From the NCBI GenBank assembly GCA_950022655.1, contig OX465589.1, forward strand, positions 25,225,626 through 25,289,625: a stretch of DNA of 64,000 nucleotides, in the 5' to 3' direction. A model generated the notes under the pieces. That model was not told the DNA's origin, did no database searches, and saw only the letters and a list, made by a program, of their open reading frames with translations. Below, piece by piece: positions 26,901-38,855 of the stretch. The position numbers and the translations under genes were made by a program. Every line of letters begins with the position of its first letter. Positions within the stretch are counted from its first letter, which is position 1. The DNA comes from Alentia gelatinosa (taxonomy: Eukaryota > Annelida > Polychaeta > Phyllodocida > Polynoidae).

Positions 26901-29900
26901 TAAAGATATTTAAAGATAAGGAAGGGAGCACAAAATAAGTGTGCACGTGGGGGGGGGGGGGGTGGGGGGTGGAGCTCAGTCAAAAGCATGAGACTTTAAA
27001 TTAAATGAGCTAACTGTTTACCCATCCACCCTGCACCAAAGGTCCAGTTTCTCCCCATCAACGACAATAGTGTCATTTAGTGTTAAACACCATACACTGA
27101 CTTACAGTAAATGACTCCCACATTTTATCCTATAACAAATCTGTCTAGTATCTTTAGCACATTGATATAATTGCATATTGATAGAGACCAACGGATCCGG
27201 CATGAATAAAAACAGCCCATCCATGGCCGTCAGTGAATATAATTGTATACCATTAAGGAGATATACAGAAGCAACTACTCTTCGATGTATTAGAAATAGA
27301 TATGTCGCATTTCTATATATCTCTCAGTGATGCCTTTGTTATGGGGGGGGGGGGGGAAGCAGTACGCAACTATGGTATATTTATAGAATAAGAGACGAAA
27401 TGGCGAAATATAATGGGAAGACAGAATTTTCCTTGTAGTATTCAATATATTGGATTTCTTTCACCTTGTACACGCTCCATGTAGAAGGCATGATGGTAGT
27501 CCTCATGGCTGTAGGCTGAGGAGATTAGAGTATATAAATAACTGTGAGTTGCTCTGGGAGCTGCTCATCATGGCAGGTATAGAGATACACGCTTCTGACG
27601 AGAGTTACTGCTGTGACACTTGTCTAATAACACCGCTTCCACCTCACAACCACCGGCTCTAAGTCAAACTCTGTCTGCGATCACTTTTCATCTTAATTCA
27701 TTTCTAAGGAAGAGTAAGGGGGAACAATGATTGGATAACTCACGAATATTGTAAAAGTATTTTGGGTAATGTTTGTATGGCTTCAGTGAATGGGGCCATT
27801 CAGTAGTATCAAGGTTTGTCTCAGGCTGCTAGTATACCTAAGTTCTTTTACCCGCCTCGCGGAGGCTTTATCAAGGTTTATTCTATGTGGATGAGAACAA
27901 AACCGACACCCCCCCTCAAATAAATACGAAGTACGATGATAAACTTTACTTAGATTTGTTAAACTATAGGTATGTGTAGCTAGAATATATTCAATGATGT
28001 GAAGCTAGGAAACGGCATCTATCGGTAGTAAACACAACGTATGATCTGCTCTTATAATTTCACAAAGCAGACATTACTTTCTGTTCATGTCAGCGTTCAT
28101 GACAAAAGTGGATTCAGAGGGTACAGCTTTGTGAATGGGAAAATGACGTAATGGAAAAATATTATAGGGACGCCGCTTTTCCTACCTATCGTATTAAGTC
28201 ACTGTGGTACTCTAAGTATACTGTGAATATTGTCGTTAGAATGATAATGAGTCGGAAAAATATCTCAAATCTCGGGAAAATTCTACCAATTATGCCTTTA
28301 TCCCATGGTGTAAATGTCGATAATTTCGGTATATATGATTTATAAAAGAATAGGTACAGGCACATTTCTGACAGCTTGAGTCGGCCTGGATAAATCTATA
28401 TATTCGCCATCTACGTCTGTTCGGATGAACTCCTATGATGTTTTTTTATTGTCATAAAGGGCAGTGATGCGCAAGATGTAAGACGCCACCTGTAGATGTC
28501 GCCACGTTTTATTAATAGTGGCCGATACCAAGAATATATTTAGTCCCTCTGGCGGCTGGATGGGCCGTCGCCTTCCTTTAATCTCCGTACTCTTAACGTA
28601 AACACTTGGAGGATAGACCCCGCCAAGGAAAACATCAAACATTATTTATTTGTCGAAATTATTGAAGATGTAAGTCTAGAAGGGTTCTGATATATGCTTT
28701 TTAAAATTGCAGAACGAGTGTTGATTTAGGATGCTTACTAATCCATAGGGAACCTGTCATATATAGCATATATGATACAAGCATAAATTTTAGTTGTTAT
28801 TTAATGATTCAGTACATGTATATATAGTAGAAAGTTAGGTTCACACATTGATTATAAGTAAAATATGCAGATCTTCTAGAGGCACTAAGACAAACCAGCA
28901 AATCACAGATAACTTATTTAAAGTAAGTTAGATCTTCCTAGGAGGAGCTATACAAAAACGTTCGTGTTATTTAAAAACGTAGCGGATATCAAACCTCCAT
29001 CTGTATGAGGCATTTTGTGCCGTGACATGAGAAATGAGTTCTTAACGTTCGGTGTGTAGACAGACGAATGTAGAGCCGACCAGCGTGTAGTCCGAGCAGA
29101 CGACAAACAGGCGCCCTATTTATACACGTAACTGCTAGATTCCCATCTTACCAGCGTTACCAGCACAAGACACGGTGCAGGGAATTGACTCCAGGTGGCA
29201 GCATCCACAAGGAGTGCTTCATGTTTGTTGTGGAATCAGGAGTTGGCATCTAGTGAGTTTGCACAGTAGTGAGAACACAGTAATGAGTGTAGTATGGGAT
29301 CACGAAGATCTCGGAATGGTGGAGTTAAAACAAAAGGTACAAACATGTCTCCATCTCGAGATTACATTACTTTCTCAGACAGCAATGAATCGTATACCAT
29401 TAAGGACCTTCCACTATCATCCTTTCGTAGACTTTTCCATCTGACAATATCAATAGATTTGTATCAATTGATGAAAATACTAATCATTTTCTCAAATACG
29501 GGAATAAAGTAAGACTTAAGATTAGCTGAATAGAGTGATTGCAAATAAACTATTAAAGACATAACTATAATAGGTTGTTTGTCTTTGTGCAGGCACCTTT
29601 CACCGCAAACTTTATACATAAACGGGACCTTTAGATTAGATGTTAGCATTTGACATTCGTGAAGGAAAGTGTCGATACGCCAGGGGAATAAAACCTTTAA
29701 GTATTTCGCTCAGGACAATTGTATGTATGAATGATGTGGTGGATTGGGCAAGCTGACAAAGCAAATTCATAAATAGGATAGCGCCATCCTGCCCTCTAAA
29801 ACAAGGTGTCTGGTGTAAATAAGTCGTGGGTGATGCTTTCTGGTAATACTGCCTCCAACCAGTACTGTGACCAACGCGCTTCCTCTCCACGGTCCCTATA

Positions 29901-32900
29901 TACCCTCAGGGTCCCCTGTGACGTTAAACCACGACCAGACAAACACCCTGCCTCTCCACATAACGTGATTAAGGTGTACTCTTTGTGATCAGAACATGCC
30001 ACCTCCTATTGTACATGGAGTCCGATTTTGATATTGTCTATTCCTATCCCGAAGTAAAAAAAGATGTACACAGTCAGACTACTAAATCATGAAACTTTAA
30101 CAAATATATATCTTTCAAGTGCACAATGCAGTACTTTACCCTTCTATTATTGATTGGATTGAGTTTGACACTATTAAGAATTAGTCCCAGCATAGTTGTT
30201 TTTTTTTATTCAGAAAACAATTTAACGACTACATTATTCGCATCTCAATCAGAGCGATCTTCCAGGTTATCATTGTGAACGATTAAGGAATATGCTGGAA
30301 AACAGTTATAGATGAGAGTGTATTGCATTATGAGTATTGTGACCTGGTAATCTACATCATAAAGCTGCAGATAGAAAGAGCCATTATAAAATATTGAAAA
30401 ATAATTTAAAAAAAACTTAGTTGTTCAAACCTGGCATATAACAGGTCATGGGTACCTGGCCACACATACCAAAGGCCTGATAACTGACTCTCCATGCTAG
30501 AAAAGGTCATTTTAGGGGGTTGAGCTTCCTGCCACCCTAACCCCTCACATACCGTCCTCATCCTCTACCCTACTGCCCCTACATGACTCCCAACACTGGG
30601 TACCTGTGCCACCGCCTGCCCTTATCATTTATTCACCACGCGCGCACACCACAGGCGACCAATTCCTCATACCACCGTCGCATGATGATCGCTCGTAGCC
30701 ATTTTAGCGGTCACGTGACCCGTGACTTGACCACGTGACCCGCGACGTCAGAGATGTATGAGAGGCGGTAAGACGCATGTCATCTCCATTTGAAGTGTGG
30801 GGGAGGGGCACCTTCAGGGTGTGTACGGGATGTGTGCAGAGCAGTAGGAGGTAGGGCTAGAACAGTGTCCAGTGTAGGTTGTGTTAACAGGGATATCTCC
30901 AGGGACCAGGGAATGGTGGGCGCCATATCGAACAGGATACTTGATGGATTTCTTTAATGGATTTCTTTAATGCCGTCCCAGATGGACAGTATGATATCAT
31001 GCATGGATCCCTCGCAGTACACATATTGAAGGGCGGACATTTGACATTTATGAAGAATTATTTACAGGAAACGTTGAGAAATCATCTCGCCTACATGAAT
31101 AAGTAGCCATTTGATGGAATACAGTGCTCATATAGGTGTGCTGCATTCAGTTCTTGATCTATTATATGCAGTACTCAGGTTTTTTTAAAGAGCATTAGCG
31201 CCAGTGATATCATCAATAACTGACGTCAGTGACATTGCATATCGCTTAATGACATCACCGACTAATGACGTGTACGGTGCTGAACGCTAGACTGAGCTAC
31301 AAGCTAACAGGAAGAGAGGTGGTGAGGTCATATCTCAGGGAATTGGGACCTCATCAGGTGACGTCGAAAATCAACTGCATTATGACGACAAACAGATTAC
31401 AGCCCACTTTGCACTCCTCTGAACTCATCTAAAAGAGTCGATCTGGCCGTGGTACTATCATGGAGTTTGTTAACGTTTAACGCCCTAAAAAGGAGCAGAC
31501 AGGATTAAGAGGATCGTGTGTGTTGATTAACGTAAAGATGGCGGGGCGATTACCCTCGGCTCACAGTCTGCGTCTGGATGACGACACTAAGTGGTTGATA
31601 GAGATCAATCAGTTAATGGTGGCCATCAAGAATAAGGTGAGGAAGCAGCGTTCATATAATTATAACTATCAAGGTATGCTCTCCATGTTCGATAACAACT
31701 AGTAATTGATAATGAACTTAATATCTTTCGCAACTGGATTTAACATCAAAAGAATTGCTTGTCTCAATATTCTGACGTGAGAAACTAATATCACGAGAGC
31801 TGATTGAATGACTGGCATCTAATATTGTTCCCTTATGGTCATGTTGTCGCTTTGATCGTTGCAAGTCCGCGCTTTGATACTACTATTTAGAAATGTAATG
31901 CTCTTACGAGAATCCTGCAAGTTTACAAGACTTTGGACACGATATGGTTAATTCAAACCAGGTTGGATGAAATCATTAAGGGGAAAATAGATTATAAATA
32001 TACTATTGACAGGGTTTGCGAAAAGACAGAAGTAAGATTGGTGCATCACCACAAAGTATTTTGATTAAGAATATGGAATCATAATTTTGAATATAGATTA
32101 TATGTTTGACCAGAGGGTCGTGAGTTTGTAAAACAATTAATCAGGAACATATAGTATATAGGGAATACTTTTTGAAAATATTGTATCGCTCTTTCTTTAA
32201 ATACACGAAGTTATTTGGAGCAATAGGTCGATAGAATTACAGAACATTTTTTCTGCCACACCTGACTTAATTGCATACGAGAAACTAGAGTCAGCTATCT
32301 CTAGGCTCTTGTAATGCGCACCCACCTCTCACCACAGGGCTAGAACAGACAAGGCAACCTGTCCACAGAGTCAAAGATTAAAGAGATTTTAATGCATGAA
32401 GCGGACCACCAAGTCACTGCCCGTGGCACCATGGTCACTCTCCACACTGTTCATGCGATCTCCGAGCAGAACCTGCGGCAGTGACTATAAATAAGTGTCG
32501 TCCCTTGTGGGGAGGTGACTGGGCAGTCTATGTGGTGGCATTACCAATAATCCACACTCTGTCGTTTCTGATCTGACCTTACTTGGTAGTATACGGTTAG
32601 ACGAAAGACTTCTCGGACATTATTTAGAATTAATGCGTCATGCCTATGCCATTTCTGCTGCAAACGGATGATACCTTGAAAAAAAATTATAAAAAGATTT
32701 TTATATCATTTCGGTTATTACTAGATGCCCTTTATATGCTGGAGTTTAATATAACTGATCTTAAACTCATATTAGTAGATGGTAGACGATGATGTTGCTG
32801 ACTATCTGCACTGCATTGCAGTTTTAGTTTCTTCAAATTAAATCTGGCTGTGGAAAGTAATTGTTCTACGATGAAAGAAAATATACGGGACATTCATAAA

Positions 32901-35900
32901 ATCTCAGATCATAGAAGGTATGAAAAAGAGATCTGTAATCCGAATGCCCTTCTTTGTAACATACCTTGTAAGTGCCTTGTTTTCTGGTCGTATTGTATGT
33001 CTTGTAACCTCCCCCCCCCCAACACACACACACTGGGCTGTTAGGGATTTACCCCCAACGTTAATCCATAGTAAACTTCTGGCAGCGCCACCTCTCGACA
33101 TGGCAACTTAAAGGAGTACGATGCGGCAATACGGAGCCTATAAAGACGCTGTAAACACTGTCCTCATGTGCTTTATACGCCTCTTGTATGCGGGATCATC
33201 AATACTGAAGCCCTTGAGCAGCTTATACTGTCAAATAGGTCAAAGAATCCACATAAAATAAGGTGTAATATTTGAGATCAGACGTTACTGATTTCAGGTC
33301 CTTTCATGTAGATGTACGTGTCCGGCAGTGAATTGTTCCGTTGTTAGATAAGACTTGTCGGAGGTCTCATGAGAGGTCACGGGGTTTGGAGACAGTGTGA
33401 AGTTACCCGGACTATAAATCCGGATTTAGGCAGGTAGGAGGCATTTATGACCCCCTCCAGCACCCCCTCCAGCACCCCCTCCAGCGGCCTGAGTCTGATC
33501 AGGCGTGCCGTCAGGTGTGCGGGGTGCGCAGTGGTTAGAGAAGTCACTCTCCACTCACAAGACAGGACCGAGCATGGAGTAAGACGTACAGGGAGTCGAG
33601 ACGGGTTCAGAAACCCGCTGCGATAGATCGTGGATTTCTGATGCTACTTGGGCAATTTCGAAAGAGAACCAAGTAATTCTCTACTGTGAAAAAGACCTGC
33701 AGACTGCATGTGGATCCAGTATTTAGTGCATGCATTTCTACAATTTCAAATCACAAGGTGGAGATCGAGCTAAGGGGTTCTCAACCTGGAAGTAGGGTTT
33801 ACAGATGACCAGTCATGTGAACTCGTCATAGAAAATCCAGCAAGCTGCGTAACAGACTGTAGACTGATTCACCCCGGAGATTAATCCTATGGATAGATAT
33901 TGGCATTTGCTAATGAGCAAGAACAACAGAGTTATACAATATAGTCTCTCATACCTGTCTCAGCATGAAAGGACAGTGCTGCAGACTGTTTTTATATATT
34001 CTATTTTACTGAATAATTAATGGATATATACAAATCTACCAGTCAGATGAGCGAAACGATACCATGGATCACGAAAGTAATAGCGCCATACAGAAATCTC
34101 CGAAATGTATTGTGAAGGTTCCAAAACGGGCATAAAAATAGAGGTCAAAACATATTGTATAGTGGGGTTCTGCTATTGGATTTAGAATAGATTTATCACC
34201 AACGTGGAATACGAATATAGAAACTTGCAATTGAAACTGCAAAAGACACGTATAAAGGGAATTTCCTGGGAATGATAGAGGCTACAGGAAATTGCCAGGT
34301 AGTTGTTACTCTCGCCAGTACGACGGTCAAGGTACCAGAGTGAGGTAAACCAGGCAGGGAACCAGGAGGGAGACCATGGAGAACTCAAACCAGGAGGGGG
34401 AGGAGCATGATGGGGAGGGAGACACAAAGGTACGCCAGAGACATCTATTTTATATGTTACATAAAAGGTGTGTAGTGTACATTATGTATACATTATACAC
34501 TAAGTAGAAGCATGACCTTGTGGAATCTGAGGATGACAGATTTGCATTTTCCCGAGGAAATCGACTTTTTTATTTGTAGTACATGTATATGAAATTCTTT
34601 TTACTTTTATGAAGCCAAGATAATATGAATTGAGCCTCATTCAAGGCAAAATAACAGTGGTTTGAACCTCTACACGTACCCTCAGCCTCTTGTCATGGCC
34701 GATGTTTTATCTTGGTATCTAAGAGGCAGCACATTCCACATGAATTTTTTTTTTTTATCCCAACCGACATCCGTAATTTAACTTTACAATCCTTACATAT
34801 TATACAATGGTATTAAAGGAGGGCTGACATCGAGAACACCCAACGACAAACCAAATAAGCTATGTATTCATCGCGTGAGTGTGATTTCAGCTGTGGATTA
34901 GACTTGATTTCACGCTGCATTCTCCTAACACTTGTGGTGAGAAAACAACACCGACAGGTGTATCCTGCCTTCATTATGGAGTCACTCTTCAGGCGGGTTT
35001 GTGGCCATGACTAACTTCATTATAGAGTCATTCTTCGGGCTAGTCTTAGCACAAACAGGGCGTGGTCACGTGGGCACCTCAGAGTCATGTCTACCTGTAT
35101 AAGCTACAGGCCCCTATACAACGTAACGGTGGCAGAAATTAAGTAAACATACTGTAATATGCAGACCTCAGAATATATTTCTCATACCATGTCTATGTGG
35201 TGTGGGAAGTAAAAGAACTCTCACCTCGGTAAATGTGTAGGGGTGAGATTTCTACCTGAATTCATCACATAGATTCGATCACCACCCTAGTGGTGTAAAA
35301 GGACCTTGAGAAAGTCTGGAAAGGACCTATAATGGTTGACTGGATGTAAAATCAAACCAACAAATAAACAAAAATCAGAATATATGCTGCTCTCGTGTCT
35401 GAATGTATATACTGTTTACGTTGAAAGGACAGATGAGTTAGGTTCCTCATAAAACGCGTCTTAATATCATTCATACAGGAACTTGTAACCCCAGTTACAT
35501 TCACTTCAGAAATGTTTGTTAAAGTCACCTATGAGAGAAACAGGAAACCGTGGTTAGTGTTAGGACTGAAGATGGCATCCTGCGCCCTGCTCGTAAATTC
35601 TAAATTGTACATAGGTTGTGGTCTTCACATGCACAAACTGTTATAAACGTGTATTCAACAAATATAATTTACAGGTATACTAGAAAAGGTCGATTTTGAT
35701 TCTAGTTTTCTACATTGAGAGCCAATCTTCCTGATACAATTACCACTTTGAAACTTTTTCTACATGAACATTAATTTGAAATGGTTTTACCCGTTTGCAT
35801 CATTTTGACTTGGCTATTTAAAGAGGGGACTCAGATTCCCCAGCTCTCCCACACGCCCCGCCCCTGACCTGTCACAGACGAGTCTCCCGTAACCTGCTTA

Positions 35901-38785
35901 TCATGTTTGAGGACGTCATGCTCCTTACATGTCACAGGGGACCTTGTGACATTGTAGGTGAATGCGGGGGTCGGGGAGGGAGGTCGGCAGTGATGTACCG
36001 TCACAGTTTTAATGATCTACTGGCACGCTTTTCAATGGAGGAACTTCAACTATAGTTTATGTCATGTTTGTGGGTAAATTGGAATATTTGTGTATTTCAT
36101 AATTCTACTTCAAATATCAAAGAATGAGTGCAGAGGTTATAGGGATATGTCTCAAATATTATGATTTATATCAAATTTCACACATGCCTCTTTACTAAGT
36201 TGTTCACATGAGAAATGTGTTGGTTACTAAAGTCAGCGTTGTTTAAGGTTGTATTGCTTTCTGTCAATTAGACCAGTATTACCAGACATAATCCTAATGA
36301 TTCACTGAAAGAGCTAAGTCTTATGATATCAAAGGTAGACCTCATAATTCGATCATGCCAGTAAGTCACCGGTGTATGTATTTTTTGTGACTGCCTTACT
36401 GTGAAGTTACACGAATACTTGCCCATTCTAGGTAAAAGTCTAGGCTGGTGTTCCCATCATTATAACCACTATAACCGTGCTGATTGTAGCGGGAATATAT
36501 TCGAAAAAAATACCTTATATTGTTGTTACTATAGAATGTCTGGAATTGTAATGCTGTGATGAGATGTTGATCATTCTCCAAGTTTAGACTTACATTTGAT
36601 TGTCCCTTTATTACTGTACTATCGGTGTTAAATAAGACTCCATATATCTGTCAATGTAATTATCAATGTTGAAAACAAAATACCCAACTCTGGCTGATAT
36701 ATGTCAGTCAGTGTGTCATTAATGTAAAATAGGAACACTCCGTCCACATACCCTGGACAGTACAACACTCCCATATTCAGATCGTGTCTAATGTAAACCA
36801 GTCAACACATTACCAGAGGTAGATATAAGCACCCCGTTGATAGCCCCCTGGTTGATAGTTTTGTCTCTCTTACCTTTCACAGATGAAACAGAAGGACGTG
36901 ACAGAGTTGTTGGCGCGCGCTGACGACCTGGCGTCCCAGAATAAACCTTACCAGGAAGTGTACGGCGCCATGGCCGAGACGCTGGGCGAGGCGTGGAAAG
37001 ACCTCAACGCCCAGCTCGAGTATCGCAAGATGCTGCTCGACCAGTCCATCGCATTCCACGAGTCTGCTGCGCAGGTCAGTTCTCACAGAAACAATCTCTC
37101 TCCTCTCATTTAGCCTGAAAAAATAACATGTAAAGTGGCAATTATTTGTATTTCCTCTGAATCCTTTCTACGGTATTAAATGTGTTTACTAAACGAGGCT
37201 GGAGTGTCTGTCTCCAGGAAGATCCTACCTTGAAGTGAGAGCGCAAAACGTTCTAAAAAAAAACCCACAAAAAAAAACGGTATTAAATGTGATGACGAAA
37301 AGTAGAGATACTTAGAATTAGGTTTATTATTACTGGGTTTAAGTGACATGTACACCAGCTATAACCAACCATTAAAATTATATACTTGACGCTATACGCT
37401 GCTGCTACTTAATGAAAGCCAACCACCAAACCATAATGGGGAGTTGAGCTCTACTTGTATCTCACTATATTAAATCTTTGGTTTAATTGGTTTAATTTTT
37501 TTTTGTTAGCAGTAGCTGCCCTTCTGTTCATTATCCTCATCAAATATTTGAATAGATAAGTTCTTATCAATGCTAAAATCATGTATTGATATATCTGCTG
37601 TGTGGTGATTCAGTTCTAAATTTGTATAACTTCTCTACAAGCTATGCCCGTATAAGGTGTCATGTGTGAGTCTGTATGGCATTTCAGGATTACACGATAT
37701 TATAATACCTCCCGTCAGGTATCTCACTTCTGGGACTGAATGGAGGCTGCCCAGACGAAGTTCATGCCTGTTGTTGTGGCAGAGTATGTAGGACACGTCA
37801 GGATTATACAATGTCTGCTGTGGTGTTTCAGTTCTCGGATCGGATGGAGGTCGCCCAGACCAGATTCATTCAGGTCGGGACGGCCCATGACGTGGACACA
37901 GCGCGCCGCCTCCTACAACAACACCAAGAGTTCAAGAAGAGTGAGTAACTCAGTCAGTTCATTGTACCCGAAGCATATCATGCTCACCTCTCCCCATTTC
38001 TCATCATATTGAAGGGGTGCGAGCTAGTTGAAAATTATCGAATCTAATATATGAAATGGCTGGTGTACCATTTGGGAATAAGTCCCGGAATACAGAGATT
38101 ATTTGATGAGTTATACTAATGTTTCTTAGATGATATCAAAGACTAAGACTAGAAGTCAGTTTTGTTACATCCCTTCCCCCACCCCGACTCATAAAAAAAA
38201 TATAACAAACCAAATTCTGCATATTCGATACCTAGAAGATGTGAAGTTTACCAGTTGAGTACAAACAAACATATTCTTGCTCAAATGTAACCGCATCGAT
38301 ACATAATACAAAACCGTAAGCATTATATCACAATTTTTAAAAGATAGGAAAATTAAGAAACATCGGATGATCACAGGATCATGTAAACTTATTTAAATAA
38401 CGAAACTGATAATTTGAGGCTGTATTGGCTGGTGGTTGCAGGTATCCTTGAGGCGTCAATGTCGACGCTACAGGAAGGCCAGTCCCTGCTGGACCGTATC
38501 CGTGAGATGGGCATGCATGCGGACGTCCAGAACCGGCACGCTACCACCGCAGCCTGCTACGGCATCGAGCACCTGCTGGAGCTGCTCCAGGACCGACGCC
38601 GGACACTGGAGGAGCTCTGGTTCAGCCGCAAACTCAAGCTCGAGCAATGCCTCCAGCTGCTCCTGCTCGACCGCGAGGTCAAGAAGGTCAGTTCGCCTTT
38701 TTGTGGACAGTAGAACCCCGCTATAGTGGACGTCTCGCTTTAGGGGAACTGAATTAGATTTTTTATAATTATCACTATACATTTA

Positions 38786-38855
<70 letters not shown>

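Larger units (their letters stand above)
14965..36882 (+). other. CCDC141: Intron 1 (21.9 kb)
   Basis: Flanked by phase-0 donor gtgagt and acceptor cacag. It contains a nested MITE pair, hairpins, minisatellites, a SINE copy and, at 31538 and 34376, candidate alternative first exons with promoter-like motifs. Long first introns with internal promoters are common in cytoskeletal genes. Unlisted parts (for example 17.6-19.9, 20.0-23.2, 24.5-26.9 and 27.4-30.7 kb) show only AT-rich unique-looking sequence and short shadow ORFs. Confidence 0.8.

Noticed and set aside
28433..28642. Minus-strand ORF resembling transposon-type sequence
   Set aside because: Too short and without any reverse transcriptase or transposase motif that I can name.
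29175..29512. Overlapping + strand ORFs of 72-89 codons
   Set aside because: No splice sites of correct phase toward exon 2 and no domain; regarded as intronic chance ORFs.
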